Program-made: the position numbers and the translations under genes
Notes under the pieces: generated by a model
Seen by the model: the letters and a program-made list of their open reading frames with translations, nothing else
Database searches by the model: none
Told to the model about the DNA's origin: nothing
In this document: positions 22,587-34,441 of the stretch, piece after piece
Position numbering within the stretch: position 1 is the first letter of the stretch
How the letters are laid out: the number at the start of each line of letters is the position of its first letter
Source of the DNA: Megalobrama amblycephala
Lineage: Eukaryota > Chordata > Actinopteri > Cypriniformes > Xenocyprididae
Reading direction: 5' to 3'
NCBI RefSeq assembly: GCF_018812025.1
Contig: NC_063049.1
Span: forward strand, 35,035,447 to 35,099,446
DNA length: 64,000 bases

Positions 22587-22937
22587 AGGGTTAGTTCACC
22601 TAAAAATTAAATTTCTGTCATTAAAGGATTAGTTCACCCAAAAATGAAAATTCTGTCATGTATTACTCACCCTCATGCCATTCCACACCCGTAAGGCCAT
22701 CTTCGGAACACAAATTAAGATATTTTTGTTGAAATCTGACGGCTCCGTGAGGCCTCCATAGGGAGCAATGACACTTCCTCTCAAGATCCATAAAGGTACT
22801 AAAAACATATTTAAATCAGTTAATGTGAGTACAGTGGTTCAATATTAATATTATAAAGCGATGAGAATATTTTTGGTGCGCCAAAAAAAATAAAATAACG
22901 ACTTATATAGTGATGGCCGATTTCAAAACACTGTCTC
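22587..22937. mobile_element. Two overlapping TTAA MITE fragments
   Basis: A first left end AGGGTTAGTTCACCTAAAAA follows TTAA at 22583. After only 34 bp a second TTAA (22621-22624) begins another copy, AGGATTAGTTCACCCAAAAA, that runs to about 22937 and stops near its centre (GCCGATTTCAAAACACTG). Both right arms are missing. The second copy inserted into the first or was joined by deletion. Confidence 0.8.
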
Positions 22938-22945
22938 TCTCTTTC

Positions 22946-23756
22946 CATTCAACACATCTAAATGTTTTCATCTAACAGTCCAGTGCCTGTTCCCTTACTG
23001 CTTGATCAAAGCTACTAAATGTACACTCTGTTTGCCTTGTTCTCATTCAGTTCTAAATTGTTCAAAAGAACGCTATGAAGATTTCAGCATTCTTTGTACA
23101 TTTCTGTTAAGTCATCTTCAGGGTAGTTGTAATAAATACTATTTCTAAGGAATAGATATAAGATATGCAATCTTAAGTGAAATTCCAAATCATATGGAAC
23201 GTGTATATGTTCAGTCCAAAGGCCACTGCATGTGTCAAAGGAGCTTAGATAAAGTACATCTAATACATTGTAATTTGTGTAAATTATACTAATGTATATA
23301 CCTTTCAATGTCTTGTTTATACATTTGTTATTTTCTGTGTATTGTAGTGTTGTTGTCTGCATGATAATGCACTTTACCACATAGAATAAATAAAGTACCT
23401 ATCATCCAGTAATACCTTATACAGGTGACAGGTCACATTTAAAATTGAATGAATGCTTTGGAAAATGATGAGCATTACAGTTCATATTTAGTGTAAGTGA
23501 GGCATTGAAATCTTGAAGATGTTTATTGAATTCAGGGGCTGGTTGCATAAACTTCTTAAACTAGTTATACATGTTAGTCATCTATTTTTTTTTCTTCAAG
23601 ACTGATAATAACTTTTTAAAATAAGTTATAAAAATAAAAAGGTAGACTGGTCTAATTGGATCCAAAAAGATTGATTAGCCCTAACTAAATGCCAGCTGGT
23701 CAGACTAGTTGTTAAGACACTGTCGTAACTTATGTTTATGCAACTGGTCCCAGGTT
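22946..23756. other. Unannotated sequence, no gene seen
   Basis: A 98-codon minus frame (23084-23380) has no recognisable domain. Nothing else seen. Confidence 0.4.
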
Positions 23757-23760
23757 TTAA

Positions 23761-24582
23761 AGGATTAGATCACTTAGATCACAAAATTTCCTGATAATTT
23801 ACTCACCCCCATGTCATCCAATATGTTCATGTCTTTCTTTCTCGAAAAGAAATTAAGGTTTTTAGGAAAACATTCCAGGATTTTTTCTCCATATAATGGA
23901 CTTCAGTGGGGTTCACCGGGTTGAAGGTCCAAATTGCTGTTTCAATGCAGCTTCAAAGGGCTCTACACAATCCCAGATGAGGAATAAATGTCTAGCAAAA
24001 CGATGTTATTTTCAAAAAAAAAAAAAAAAAATTATATACTTTTTAACCACAAATGCTCGTTGGAAAGGTCATGCGTGACATAGGCGGAAGTACTAATTCA
24101 GTGTCTTCAAAGCGAACGTACAAAGATTAAGGCAAACGCCCTATACAAAAAAAAAAAAAAAAAAGTAAAACAAAGATATCGGATGATTTTGAAGTTGGAG
24201 GAGGCCCTACCGTGGTACTTCCGCCTACGTCACCCGTGGCCTTTCAATGTATTGCACATCACAGAGCAGTGCAAGACAAGCATTTGTGGTTAAAAATTAT
24301 ATACATTTTTATTTTTTTTAGAAAATGACAGATCCTTTCGCTAGACAAGACCCTTTTTCCTCGTTTGGGATCGCATAGAGCCCTTTGAAGCTGCACTGAA
24401 ACTGCAATTTGGACCTTCAACCCGGTGAACCCCACTGAAGTCTACTATATGGAGAAGAATCCTGGAATGTTTTCCTCAAAAAAAATTCCTTTCGACTGAA
24501 GAAAGAAAGACATGAACATCTTGGATCACATGGGGGTGAGTAAATTATCAGAAAATTTTAATTAAAAAAATGAACTAATCCT
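23761..24582. mobile_element. TTAA-type palindromic MITE, complete copy
   Basis: Begins AGGATTAGATCAC after TTAA (23757-23760) and ends GAACTAATCCT before TTAA (24583-24586). The arms pair over most of the length: CTGATAATTTACTCACCCCC with GGGGGTGAGTAAATTATCAG, and GGCGGAAGTAC with GTACTTCCGCC. Two poly-A tracts lie near the centre. Its core is shared with the element at 17464-19113. Confidence 0.88.
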
Positions 24583-24586
24583 TTAA

Positions 24587-25647
24587 TTGGAATTGACTGT
24601 TACTAACTAACATCTCACAGAAATGAAGCATGTAAAATGTGGCCATTAATTGGTAAAAATTGAATATTATTCTTCTGTTGGTTGGATTGAATAGGTACAC
24701 TGCAAACAATTTTTTATCCTACATTTTTCTTTAAATTAGTTGGTAACTGCAGGATCAAGACAATCGCTTTACAGCCAACTAAAAACTACAAATAAGGCTT
24801 TAAAACTAAAATTGTTTGTAACGGTATTGATCAGTAATGTTTTAAGGCCAGGCTTAGCAAAGAATCAATTCTGCAGTGTATGTTAAACAGAATATTGAGC
24901 ACTGAGAACATTGTCAGTTTTATGTTATAATTGCCTGTTAACTTTGCCAAAAGGTCAAAAGAAAGCAGCATGCAAGTTAATCACTGTTTTCTCAGCTTTT
25001 TCAGTCATCATCTCTTCATGTTTGAGAGCAGTACCACACAAATAAACTCTGCTCAGAGTGTATGAAATGGTACTTAGTGAGCCAATTGTACAGAGGCATG
25101 AGGCCATGGCAATGTCCTCATCCGACTGAAGGAAATGTGGGTTAACTCGGCTGATGGAGCTCCCAAATCACATAACAGAGACTTTTTGAGAGTGGAGGGT
25201 CACATGGCCTCATGAGTCTCGCTAATGTAAAGCCTGTCATTCTAGGGTGTAGAGCTGAGGAAAGCATAAATCAACAGTATGTCAGTCAAAGATTTCCCAC
25301 CATGGAGATGTTCCAGAGGAAGAGCTTCTGCAGCAGATGCCCTGAAGTCTGTCAACCCTTAAAGGCGGCGCTTTAGAATTCAGCTCACAGAATGTGTCAG
25401 ACTGCAGCGCCGCACACTCTGTGCTGATTCTCTTGGATCTGGTCCACGTGTCTCTTCTGCTCAGGCGAATCGTCTCAGAGCCCTAAGGCAGGGCTTTAAA
25501 AGGTCTGTTCTGATAGCGGGAACCTGCTCATCTCTGACCGCTTCCGAGAGAGGCCTGATCTGCCGTGACGTGCCGCTTCTTTCCACGCTGCAATTCACCA
25601 TTGGATGCGTATGGTGCCATTAATGCCTGGGTATTTCTGTGAGAAGA
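24587..25647. other. Unique sequence; GC-richer from about 25080
   Basis: CACTGCAAACAATTTTTTA (about 24699) and TAAAATTGTTTGTAACG (about 24817) are loosely inverse and may be a small old MITE. From 25080 to 25620 the sequence is GC-richer and repeat-free, with no supported frame; a possible non-coding conserved block. Confidence 0.3.
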
Positions 25648-25692
25648 ACACACACACACACACACAGACACACACACACACACACACACACA
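25648..25692. repeat. (CA)n microsatellite
   Basis: About 22 CA units with one GA interruption. Confidence 0.96.
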
Positions 25693-26393
25693 AACCATCA
25701 AATGCTCAAAACACAGACTGTGACACCATTTAAATAATTAATGAGCACTGCAAAATCATCATGGCATTTTAAAGCATATTTTGATTACTCCGCCATTCCA
25801 TTCATCATCACGAATGATGGATGTGATGGATGTTTCTATACGGATACTCATGATACAGCTAACATAATTAATCCAGACAGGAAATGACATCAGTATCCCC
25901 ACCCACTTCAACTCTACTTCATTTTTATAGTCCCGCGATGTGCAACACTCTAAGTGGCCTTTCACATTCTTTCATTTGGAATAATGAATGATGTCAAAAA
26001 TGGGAGTGGTGTAGATCATTCTTAAAGAAGCCTAGTAGGCATTCAATGCTTTCTGTCACTTTGTGATAAATCACACCTGTTAGCTTGGTGTCTGTTCTAG
26101 ATGTGTTATAAACTCAAGACAGTCAACAAACCCTCCCTCCCCTTCATGATGCTCAAAACATTTTCAATGATACTGCTGGAGGACGAAATAAACATATGAG
26201 CATCTATCTGCAAAAGATGTGCAATTACAACACTCCAAAGATTAATTTACAATTGTTTTAAGTAGTTTTAATTTGGATTTTTTTCCCAAGTAAAACATGC
26301 AAAATTACCATTCTCTATTCTTTGGCAGGAGAGGATTCGTGAGGATTCTTTGGCACACAAAACACCAGTATCCACCACAATCCCTGTAGCATA
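25693..26393. other. Unannotated sequence, no gene seen
   Basis: Nothing recognised. Confidence 0.4.
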
Positions 26394-26395
26394 TA

Positions 26396-27978
26396 CAAAC
26401 CCGATTCCAAAAAAGTTGGACACTGTACAAATTGTGAATAAAAAAGGAATGCAATAATTTACAAATCTCATAAACTTATATTTTATTCACAATAGAATAT
26501 AGACAACATATCTAATGTTGAAAGTAAGACATTTTGAAATGTCATGCCAAATATTGCCTCATTTTGGATTTCATGAGAGCTACACATTCCAAAACAGTTG
26601 TGACAGGTAGCAATAAGAGGCTGGAAAAGTTAAATGTACATATAAGGAACAGCTGGAGGACCAATTTGCAACTTATTAGGTCAATTGGCAACATGATTGG
26701 GTATAAAAAGAGCCTCTCAGAGTGGCAGTGTCTCTCAGAAGTCAAGATGGGCAGAGGATCACCAATTCCCCTAATGCTGCAGCGAAAAATAGTGGAGCAA
26801 TATCAGAAAGGAGTTTCTCAGAGAAAAATTGCAAAGAGTTTGAAGTTATCATCATCTACAGTGCATAATATCATCCAAAGATTCAGAGAATCTGGAACAA
26901 TCTCTGTGTGTAAGGGTCAAGGCCGGAAAACCATACTGGATGCCCGTGATCTTCGGGCCCTTAGACGGCACTGCATCACATACAGGAAATGCTACTGTAA
27001 TGGAAATCACAACATGGGCTCAGGAATACTTCCAGAAAACATCGTCGGTGAACACAATCCACCGTGCCATTCACCGTTGCCGACTAAAGCTCTATAGGTC
27101 AAAAAAGAAGCCAAATCTAAACATGATCCAGAAGCGCAGGCATTTTCTCTGGGCCAAGGCTCATTTAAAATGGACAGTGGCAAAGTGGAAAACTGTTCTG
27201 TGGTCAGACGAATCAAAATTTGAAGTTCTTTTTGGAAAACTGGGACGCTATGTCATCCGGACAAAAGAGGACAAGGACAACCCAAGATGTTATCAGCGCT
27301 CAGTTCAGAAGCCTGCATCTCTGATGGTATGGGGTTGCGTGAGTGCTTGTGGCATGGGCAGCTTACACATCTGGAAAGGCACCATCAATGCTGAAAGGTA
27401 TATCAAGTTCTAGAACAACATATGCTCCCATCCAGATGTCGTCTCTTTCAGGGAAGACCTTGCATTTTCCAACATGACAATGCCAGACCACATACTGCAT
27501 CAATTACAACATCATGGCTGCGTAGAAGAAGGATCTGGGTATTGAAATGGCCAGCCTGCAGTCCAGATCTTTCACCCATAGAAAACATTAAGAGGAAGAT
27601 GTGACAAAGAAGACCTTAGACAGTTGAGCAACTAGAAGCCTGTATTAGACAAGAATGGAACAACATTCCTATTCCTAAACTTGAGCAACTTGTCTCCTCA
27701 GTCCCCAGACATTTGCAGACTGTTATAAAAAGAAGAGGGGATGCCACACAGTGGTAAATATGGCCTTGTCCCAACTTTTTTGAGATGTGTTGATGCCATG
27801 AAATTTAAAATCAACTTATTTTTCCCTTAAAATGATACATTTTCTCAGTTTAAACATTTGATATGTAATCTATGTTGTATTCAGAAAAAAATATTGAAAT
27901 TTGAAACTTCCACATCATTGCATTCTGTTTTTATTCACAATTTGTACAGTGTCCCAACTTTTTTCTTTGATTCTCACA
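26396..27978 (+). mobile_element. Tc1/mariner transposon, inactive copy
   Basis: The left end CAAACCCGATTCCAAAAAAG follows TA (26394-26395). Next comes an inverted repeat of about 200 bp with TTGGACACTGTACAAATTGT. The right side carries the inverse (ACAATTTGTACAGTGTCCCA), but its last 13 or so bases have diverged before TA near 27979. Length about 1.58 kb is normal for a full Tc1. The transposase inside is broken. It is the least rearranged of the three Tc1 copies in the window. Confidence 0.93.
26747..27757 (+). pseudogene. Tc1 transposase, frameshifted
   Basis: DDE transposase of the Tc1 family (nuclear, cuts and pastes the element at TA). The start chosen is ATG at 26747 (MGRGSPIPLMLQRKIVEQYQ). 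A paired helix-turn-helix follows (QRKIAKSLKLSSSTVHNIIQ), then a GRKT-type hook. Near 26980-27000 the frame shifts. The second frame has WAQEYFQK, the first catalytic Asp in WSDESKF, and MVWGCVSACGMGSLH, and ends at a stop at about 27411. The third frame has FQHDNARPHT (second Asp) and SPDLSPIEN (third acid), 34 residues apart as in DD34E enzymes. A 4-residue gap follows SPIEN, then a stop, with the remainder readable to TAA at 27755. At least two frameshifts and several stops: no enzyme can be made. Confidence 0.93.
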
Positions 27979-27980
27979 TA

Positions 27981-28149
27981 CATAATGGAAATTAAAGAAT
28001 TATGAGTGAAATTAATGCTTTCATAATGGTCTGTATAAATGTATATATGCATATTCAAACAAGCCAGAGCAAGAATTACAGAATTACCTGTAATTGCTTC
28101 TGATTAATTATTCATAAATAATGAAATCTGTATCAATTATACAAAACTT
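27981..28149. other. Unannotated AT-rich sequence
   Basis: Nothing recognised. Confidence 0.4.
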
Positions 28150-28480
28150 AAGGGGGGGGGTCTAATGCTATTTCATGCATTCTGACTTATTTACGCTGTT
28201 AAAGAGTTGGATTCTCTTGCTAAACATGGCCAAAGTTTAAAAAACAAGTTGGACATATGACTGAGTTTCTCTGTGCCAAATACACTCCTTCAGGGTTCGT
28301 ACAAGTTTCTGAATTTTTTTTTTCGAGTATGGCCCTGTATGACATAAAGGGCGGATTTCCTTGTATGGGCACTTCTCCCGGAACAGCGCACACACGCACA
28401 CATCAACCAGAACGAGAGAGCAAGAACTGTAAGTTCTGGCACTTCTTTCTTTTTACGGAAGTCGTTGGCAGCGCTGCATA
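28150..28480. repeat. Dispersed repeat fragment (family X), second copy
   Basis: Matches 17255-17455 from TCTAATGCTATTTCATG to ACACTCCTTCAGGGTTCGTA and extends further (GTATGGCCCTGTATGACATA...CGGAAGTCGTTGGCAGCG). A run of 9 G precedes it, next to TTAA. The 74-codon plus frame in it is not a recognised protein. Confidence 0.7.
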
Positions 28481-29004
28481 GGACTTGCTTGAGAAAAATT
28501 TGTCACTTGCTTCCCAAAGAACACAGCATTCAGTGAACAGTGGAGCTGAGAGATTTGTGCTCACGCATTACATTGATGTGCTCTTGACATTTGTCATTAA
28601 AACAACCATACAAACCACCTTAAATTAACTATCAAAATAAGGATAAAGTCATTCCTGAAAGTTTCAATAAATTTTTTATTGGCTAAAATGAATGGAGAAT
28701 ATCTTGTGTTTTTCCGTGGCACTTATGATTTTATAAAACTATATATAAACAACCATGTATAAACAACCCTCATAGAAACATGTGCACAGATACATGTGCA
28801 AACACTAGATTTAAATAAAAACATTTTTTGGCCAATTTATAAGGCCCTAATAAGCAGGCCTATAGCAAAACCTGTATACACACACACACACACGCACACA
28901 CACACACAAAATCTTGATTTCATTATCACGCCATACTAGTCCAAAGCATTATTTACTTATTTATGAATATTTTCAGCTGTATTAACTTTCCTTTTATGGA
29001 AAAG
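28481..29004. other. Unique sequence with one microsatellite
   Basis: (CA)n at 28877-28909, with a CG interruption. No gene seen. Confidence 0.5.
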
Positions 29005-29245
29005 TCAAAGCAAGACTTATTTATTAAGCATTTTATACTGCTTCAAAGCAGCTTCACAGTAATAAACAGGAAAATAACAGTATTAATGTTGCAAAATTCA
29101 TCAATTATGAAACAACTTCAATTTCAGCTGTAAAGCAGCTCCACAGAAGACAATAGCGTCATCATGCAGCTCAGTTCAGTCTTTGTTCTCCGACAGTGTC
29201 AGTACAGTCAGATCAATAATGTTTTCTGAATATTATTGTCTTTTA
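29005..29245 (-). repeat. LINE/SINE-like dispersed repeat, 3' part in reverse
   Basis: CAAGACTTATTTATTAAGCA, then CTTCAAAGCAGCTTCACAGT, AACAGGAAAATAA and CTCAGTTCAGTCTTTGTT, then GTGTCAGTACAGTCAG, follow the order of a common cyprinid repeat known to me. It resembles a retrotransposon tail read in reverse. Family not determined. Confidence 0.5.
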
Positions 29246-29291
29246 AGCCTCAGTGTAAAGAACAACATGAGGGTGAGTAAATAAACTTTTT

Positions 29292-29292
29292 T

Positions 29293-29323
<31 letters not shown>

Positions 29324-29325
29324 CG
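29292..29325. repeat. (GT)n microsatellite
   Basis: About 14 GT units, flanked on the left by AACATGAGGGTGAGTAAATAA, a MITE-like end motif. Confidence 0.9.
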
Positions 29326-30359
29326 TACTATCCCTTTGGAGAGATTTAAAATGAGCATCTTGATGGGTTTCTCATAATTAACATTTTGAAATATCTGGTG
29401 AGTCTAAATTGCTCCCTGTGAAAGTTGCTGGGTCTCAGCTCCTCACCACCTAGAGAGAACAACAAATATATTTGTTCTTGTTAATGCCCTGAGCCTAATG
29501 AAACATGGGCAGCTGTGCAACCAATACAGGGCTCAATGTTACCTGAGAGGCCTAAAAAAAAGTCATTTTCTCTTCCTTATGTCATTTTTTACTGCTAAAT
29601 CCAGCACAAACTTCCTATCTAAGACAAGCATTGTATTTCTGGACCTACTGTATTGCTGTTTTGGCATGATAAGACACTGGCAATGGAGCTAATACGCATC
29701 ACAAGCCACTCCCCAATGATGACAGATTTACTGTATTTGAGGCAGAATAATATATATGTCACATAAAACAAGGATACAAATGCTAATATGCCTTATTATT
29801 ATTTTATTGCAAACCATTTTGTTCTTTATGACATGCCTTTCTGTTTTGTTCGATGTGTCTCTCAAAGGTATTAATATCTGTTCTCATAATATATCACGCT
29901 CTCTTATTTCTCATTGAATCCTCTAGGATCTGTATAACCAAATGGGATCTTTCAAATATTTTCAAGCAGATTATCTGAAGAGGCAGAAGAAGAAGAACAA
30001 CATCTTTTCAGGGAATTAGAAGAGCTAATTTAAAAAAAAAAAAGAAAAAAAAAAGAAGAAGAAGCAGAACTAATATTAAAAACTGTCAGGTACAATAAGC
30101 CCTTTTTAAAGGATAGCAGTGTGATTTGTAGTCAAAGTCGCAGCAGTTCCTGTGCATGAGTCATTAAGCACCTTTGAGGTTTTGTGTTTTGCACGTATCA
30201 CAAGGGGGCAGAGTTGTCTCAGCATTGTGGTAACATAAGGTGATTTTCAACTCAACACATAAATATATTATGAAATGCTGGGTCACTGTCAGAAGCGTAA
30301 TAAAATAATAAGAGCATCATCATTCAGTGAATCTAAATCAAAAAGCTCATTCTTAACGT
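29326..30359. other. Unannotated sequence, no gene seen
   Basis: Purine-rich A/GAA stretch at about 29980-30070. A 64-codon plus frame (29498-29692) is not recognised. Confidence 0.4.
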
Positions 30360-30740
30360 ACAGACGTGATAGTGAGGAGAAAAATGGCCTTATTCACTGA
30401 CCCCTCTGTTCACAAGCCCTAATTACTTCTGAAGGACACAGCTCCTGCTATGTCAAATTATTAGAAAGTGATTTTAAGAGCATGTCAGACTGAATTACAG
30501 TAATTCACGCTCTTATATTCTAATCATGTGCTGTCACAGACAGAGTACCTGAATATCTGAACTGTTGATTAGATGGTTCATCTAACCATGAACACAGAGC
30601 AAGTAATTGGAAATTGAAATGTGTCACACATCGCGAGGAATTTGTTCCTTAGGGTTAATTTTAACATCAAATTACGCTTGAATAAAACAAGTTTATCAGA
30701 GTAATACAGGCAGTCAGATTAAATTGAGAGTACTGGCCCA
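30360..30740. other. Repeat-free block, possible conserved non-coding element
   Basis: No repeat ends; contains several TAATTA/AATTAC-type and GATTAGATGG motifs of the kind bound by homeodomain factors. No exon signals. Candidate only. Confidence 0.18.
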
Positions 30741-32009
30741 AGAGAAGTTGGTTTTGTAGCTTGTCAGCTCATCAAATAATCTCATAAACAAATAAACAAA
30801 AGAAAAGAACTCGCATTTTCTGAAGAGCAAACCCATGTTGGTGTTCGCCAGGCTACTTTCCATGTCGTTACAAAGGTGTTCCGGGTGGTTGCTAGGATGT
30901 TCCTAGGTAGCTGCTATGGTGTTGTCAAGTCAGAAAAGCCCCACTCTGAAGTCTTTGTGACCACATACACACCGCAGCTAAATTCAGTTGCTAATTCACC
31001 TTTTATTGCTTAATCTTGTTCTGTACATACAAAGTTCAGTAATTTACGGGAGTGACAACTGCATTCTACATCCGAATTAACTTCTAAAAAATGCAGTGAG
31101 AACCGAACTGACAAAAAAATCTGTGCAGTGTGTACAGAACCGAAATAAATCCAAATGCCTTATAATAAAAACCAGACAAAAATATCGCCCACTTTAATAA
31201 CTCCATGAACTTGATCACTTTATGAGCCAAACCTAAACAACAAGCTCAAAAACACTAATAACACTTATATATACAAGAGAGTGCTTTGCAAAGCAGCCTT
31301 CCAAACATAATCAGAACATGACGCAGCTGTTGATGGTGGTTTTGTTAAAACTGCAGAACATAAGTCATTGGTCGCTGTAATATTACTTTAGTAAAAAAAA
31401 AACCAAAAAAAAACAATCAGATACCAAACGCGTGAGATGCTAGAACATTGCTATGCGATTACGAAGGTGTCAATTATCACAATTTCGTGAGTGAGTTGTT
31501 TTCTGTACACACAGAAAAGAATAATGTAGGGGATTCACTCCTGTATTTAAATGCGATTCATGAGTTCACACTTACAAATAATTAGATTTAGTAAAAAAGT
31601 TTGTGTATTTGGCATGCTGTCCAGAGGAGGGCTCCGAGCTCTGAATGTGGCCCGAACAGAGTACTCCCCGTATCCCTGGCTGGGATAGGAACTAGCCAAG
31701 AGTGAGGAGTCGGGGTGGTGGAGGGATGCAGAAAAGACAATTGAGGAACATGGTGAGTTGGATATATACAGTAGATAGGCCTCCAATACTGATTGGGTAG
31801 ATCGTTTGAACATGCTCCTCCTGAACTTTGGTAATAAAACATAATTTCTGGCAAAATGAATCCGACAAAAAAATGACTGAGCTACACCTGTCAGCAAAGT
31901 CAATTTTGAGAAAAATCGAGTTACATTTTTCTGAAGGTTCCAAAACAAATTCACCTAGCAACCATACCTTGGTAATACCACCAAAAAAATAAGTCAAAAT
32001 CCAGATCTA
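30741..32009. other. Unannotated sequence; one unrecognised minus frame
   Basis: A minus-strand frame of 135 codons (31954-31547) overlaps two other minus frames. It shows no domain, signal peptide or splice context that I recognise, so I do not call it a gene. Poly-A near 31394-31420. Confidence 0.35.
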
Positions 32010-32216
32010 TAGGAAGAAATATATATTCTTTCTTGACTCCCCATCAAGTTGTTCCAAACCTGTATAAATTTCTTTGTTCTGCTGTACATAAAGGAAGATA
32101 TTTGGAAGAATGTTTGTAACCAAGCAGATCTCGCCCACCCATAGACTACCATAGTAGGAAAAAAATACTATATGGCAGTCAAGGGGGGGGATCTGCTTGG
32201 TTACAAACACTCTCAT
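32010..32216. mobile_element. Palindromic TTAA MITE fragment
   Basis: CAAGTTGTTCCAAACCTGTA, then TTTCTTTGTTCTGCTGTACA and GAAGAATGTTTGTAACCA, match the left arm of the MITE at 59293-59450. TTGTAACCAAGCAGATC at about 32125-32141 is mirrored by GATCTGCTTGGTTACAA at 32190-32206, around a CCCACCC/CCATAGTAGG centre. Outer ends lost. Confidence 0.7.
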
Positions 32217-32600
32217 GCAAGCTCGATGTCAGGTTTGGTTGCCTCTTCCTTCTTTGTCAGAGGTATGTCGAAACAATTTGCGATGACTGCAATCGGTCCC
32301 TGGTTGAATTTTTGGACCAGCTACACAGGAAGCCTTGGACTGGCGTTTGTCGGTTTCTGAAACTCATTCCTGTCATGTGGGGATAGCCTCAGGATGCAGG
32401 CCGCCTCCAACAGCCTCTGGTGTCCGTTATCACAATGTTGGTGCAAGATCTGCATATGGGCCTCCTCAGCATTTCCAGCATTGCAACCCACAAGCTCCTC
32501 CACCTCCTAAGCATGGTGGGACATCAGTCTCACACACGACACCCAGGCCCCCAGCGACATCCTCCCACCTCTACAGAAAAGTGTCTGCAATGATATAAAC
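32217..32600 (-). other. Protein-like fragment, unidentified, possible pseudogene
   Basis: On the minus strand one frame reads from 32503 to about 32222 with a single stop at 32321. It gives LLEAACILRLSPHDRNEFQK before the stop and QKFNQGPIAVIANCFDIPLT after it. Local GC is well above the flanks. The plus strand has an overlapping 87-codon frame (32335-32598), rich in Pro and Ser. I recognise neither. It may be a retrocopy or a transposase fragment; chance is also possible. Confidence 0.2.
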
Positions 32601-33910
32601 TCTTCCAAATAAATGCAATAATATAAGCAACCCTCAGCCTATGGGATTTTTTTCATTGACTTTATCGTCCACCAGGTGAAAATTCATGCCTCTAGCACAA
32701 ACAGTGCGAGACGAGTGATGCCCTGAACTTTAATACTTAGTGTTAGAGGCTTGTTTACATCACTATCCTCAAGTATGAGCAATAGTAATATTGATGCTTG
32801 CTTTAAAAATCCACCACTACAAAACCAAAAGCAACTGGCAACTCAAAGAAACAGAGGTGTTTGGAGCCCTAACAAACCAGTCGGAATATCAAAATTCCTT
32901 TGCTTAGATGGACAAGGACATGCATCCCACTGTGAGACTGGCTTTATTCAGATGCAGCAGGGTCTGGTTCAAGTCAAGTTCCCCTGTCAGTCAGTCAGAA
33001 AAGCCTTTGTCAGGTACGACCACTGAGACATAATCCCCATGACAATGTGTGCCCACTGAATGTCCTTCACCTACTGAGAGAGAACAAACAGCAAGCAATA
33101 CAGGTGCCAGTTAAACATCAGATCCATGCTGCCGTGGTGCATCTGGAGGAGCAAACAAAGTGTGACAGAGAGCTGCATTAAGATCTCATAGTCATGACAA
33201 AACAGACAAACAAAGCACTTTGGACCAAAGGGAGCCGTCTTGCAGTCAGATGTCTCATTAAAAGTAAAGGAACATGTTTGCTTGCAAATTTCAGTGTCCT
33301 CTGTGGTTCTGTTACTATAACGACAGAAATTATGCAAAAAAGACATGGTCAGACACCCAGCGTACTCATTTTCCCCATCTTTTATTTACCTCCTGTAAAT
33401 TCTCTTATGAGAACAATGTTTTCTTTCGACCACAATAAAAATTACATAGAGGAATTTGCTTTCACTACAAAAATGAAAAGCAGAAAATGGATGTATTTAT
33501 GCAGCAGAATTTTGAATGTTTTTTTGTTTGTTTTTTTTGCTCCAGGATCAATCGTAGCAGGGTTTCTCTTACCAGTGAGCATGGAGGGAGCAGGAATTGG
33601 AAAACCAAATTGGGGTTATGGCTCATTTTAAACTATTTCCATTTTGATTTTCATATTTTGGTGGAGAAAAAAATTAACATGCTGCATTGTTTATACACAG
33701 TTCTGGTAATGAATTCCATAAAGACACAATTATCTCATACATTCTCATTTTCAGAAAAAAATAAGGGAAAAAAGCTGAATATTAAATTCACTTATAGTGT
33801 TTATAAGTGAATGTTTAAGGTGCATTTAACAAACACACCCCTCCCATCATTGCTCCACCCCCTAAACGCACAAACACACAATGCAAGAGTGGATGTCTCT
33901 TTATCGTAGA
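32601..33910. other. Unannotated sequence; long chance frame
   Basis: A 145-codon plus frame (33194-33631) and an overlapping frame (33487-33810) show no recognisable domain and no consistent codon pattern; poly-T and A-rich runs pass through them. Not called as a gene. Confidence 0.4.
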
Positions 33911-34441
33911 CCCTGTCTCAAATACACTTGCGGTCTTCCACCGAGTCTGCACTTTCGTGATGTAACGCTGCTTTGATTGTCGGAATTGAGAAGTGTTTTA
34001 TTCTTTAAATTCCTTTTCCTGTTTTTATTTCATTTTTAATGTATTTTATATATTTTATGTATCATCTTGATTCTGACTTTTAAAGCATTTTAAATATTGC
34101 AGAAAAATTCTCTGTTTTTACTGTTATTTCTATTCCTTATGTTCTATTTTTATTATTATTCTTTATGTAAAGCACTTTGAATTACCATTGTGTATGAAAT
34201 GTGCTATACAAATAAAATTGCCTTGCCTTGCCTTGTTGCTGCAGAGCTCGCTTCAGTACAGGCTCAGCAAAAGTACGCATTTCGACCACAAATGGGGTCA
34301 CTTGCGATCACACTTCTGGAACTTAAAATGTCAAAATGGGACAGCCTACAGTCTCATGGACTTAATGGACAAGCACACGTGGCAGCCATTGTAAGTCCAC
34401 AAGACCGTAAATGCATATGAAGTGTGCCATTTGGGACAGGG
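33911..34441. mobile_element. MITE with CCCTGTCYCAAAT ends, split by a LINE tail
   Basis: The left end CCCTGTCTCAAATACACTTG and right end AAGTGTGCCATTTGGGACAG are inverse. The interior has CACTTGCGGTCTTCC on the left and GACCGTAAATGC on the right. The retrotransposon tail at about 33970-34236 lies inside. No target duplication identified for the MITE. Confidence 0.7.
33970..34236 (+). mobile_element. LINE-type 3' tail with (CCTTG)n end
   Basis: CTTTATGTAAAGCACTTTGA, then GTGCTATACAAATAAAATTG, then CCTTGCCTTGCCTTG match the 3' ends of fish CR1/L2-like retrotransposons. GCTGC flanks both sides (about 33970 and 34238) and could be a short target duplication. The 5' part is missing. Confidence 0.65.

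Noticed and set aside
31547..31954. 135-codon minus frame
   Set aside because: No recognisable domain; three overlapping minus frames are open here and none has start or splice context.
33194..33631. 145-codon plus frame
   Set aside because: No recognisable domain; passes through T-rich runs and overlaps another plus frame. Probably chance.
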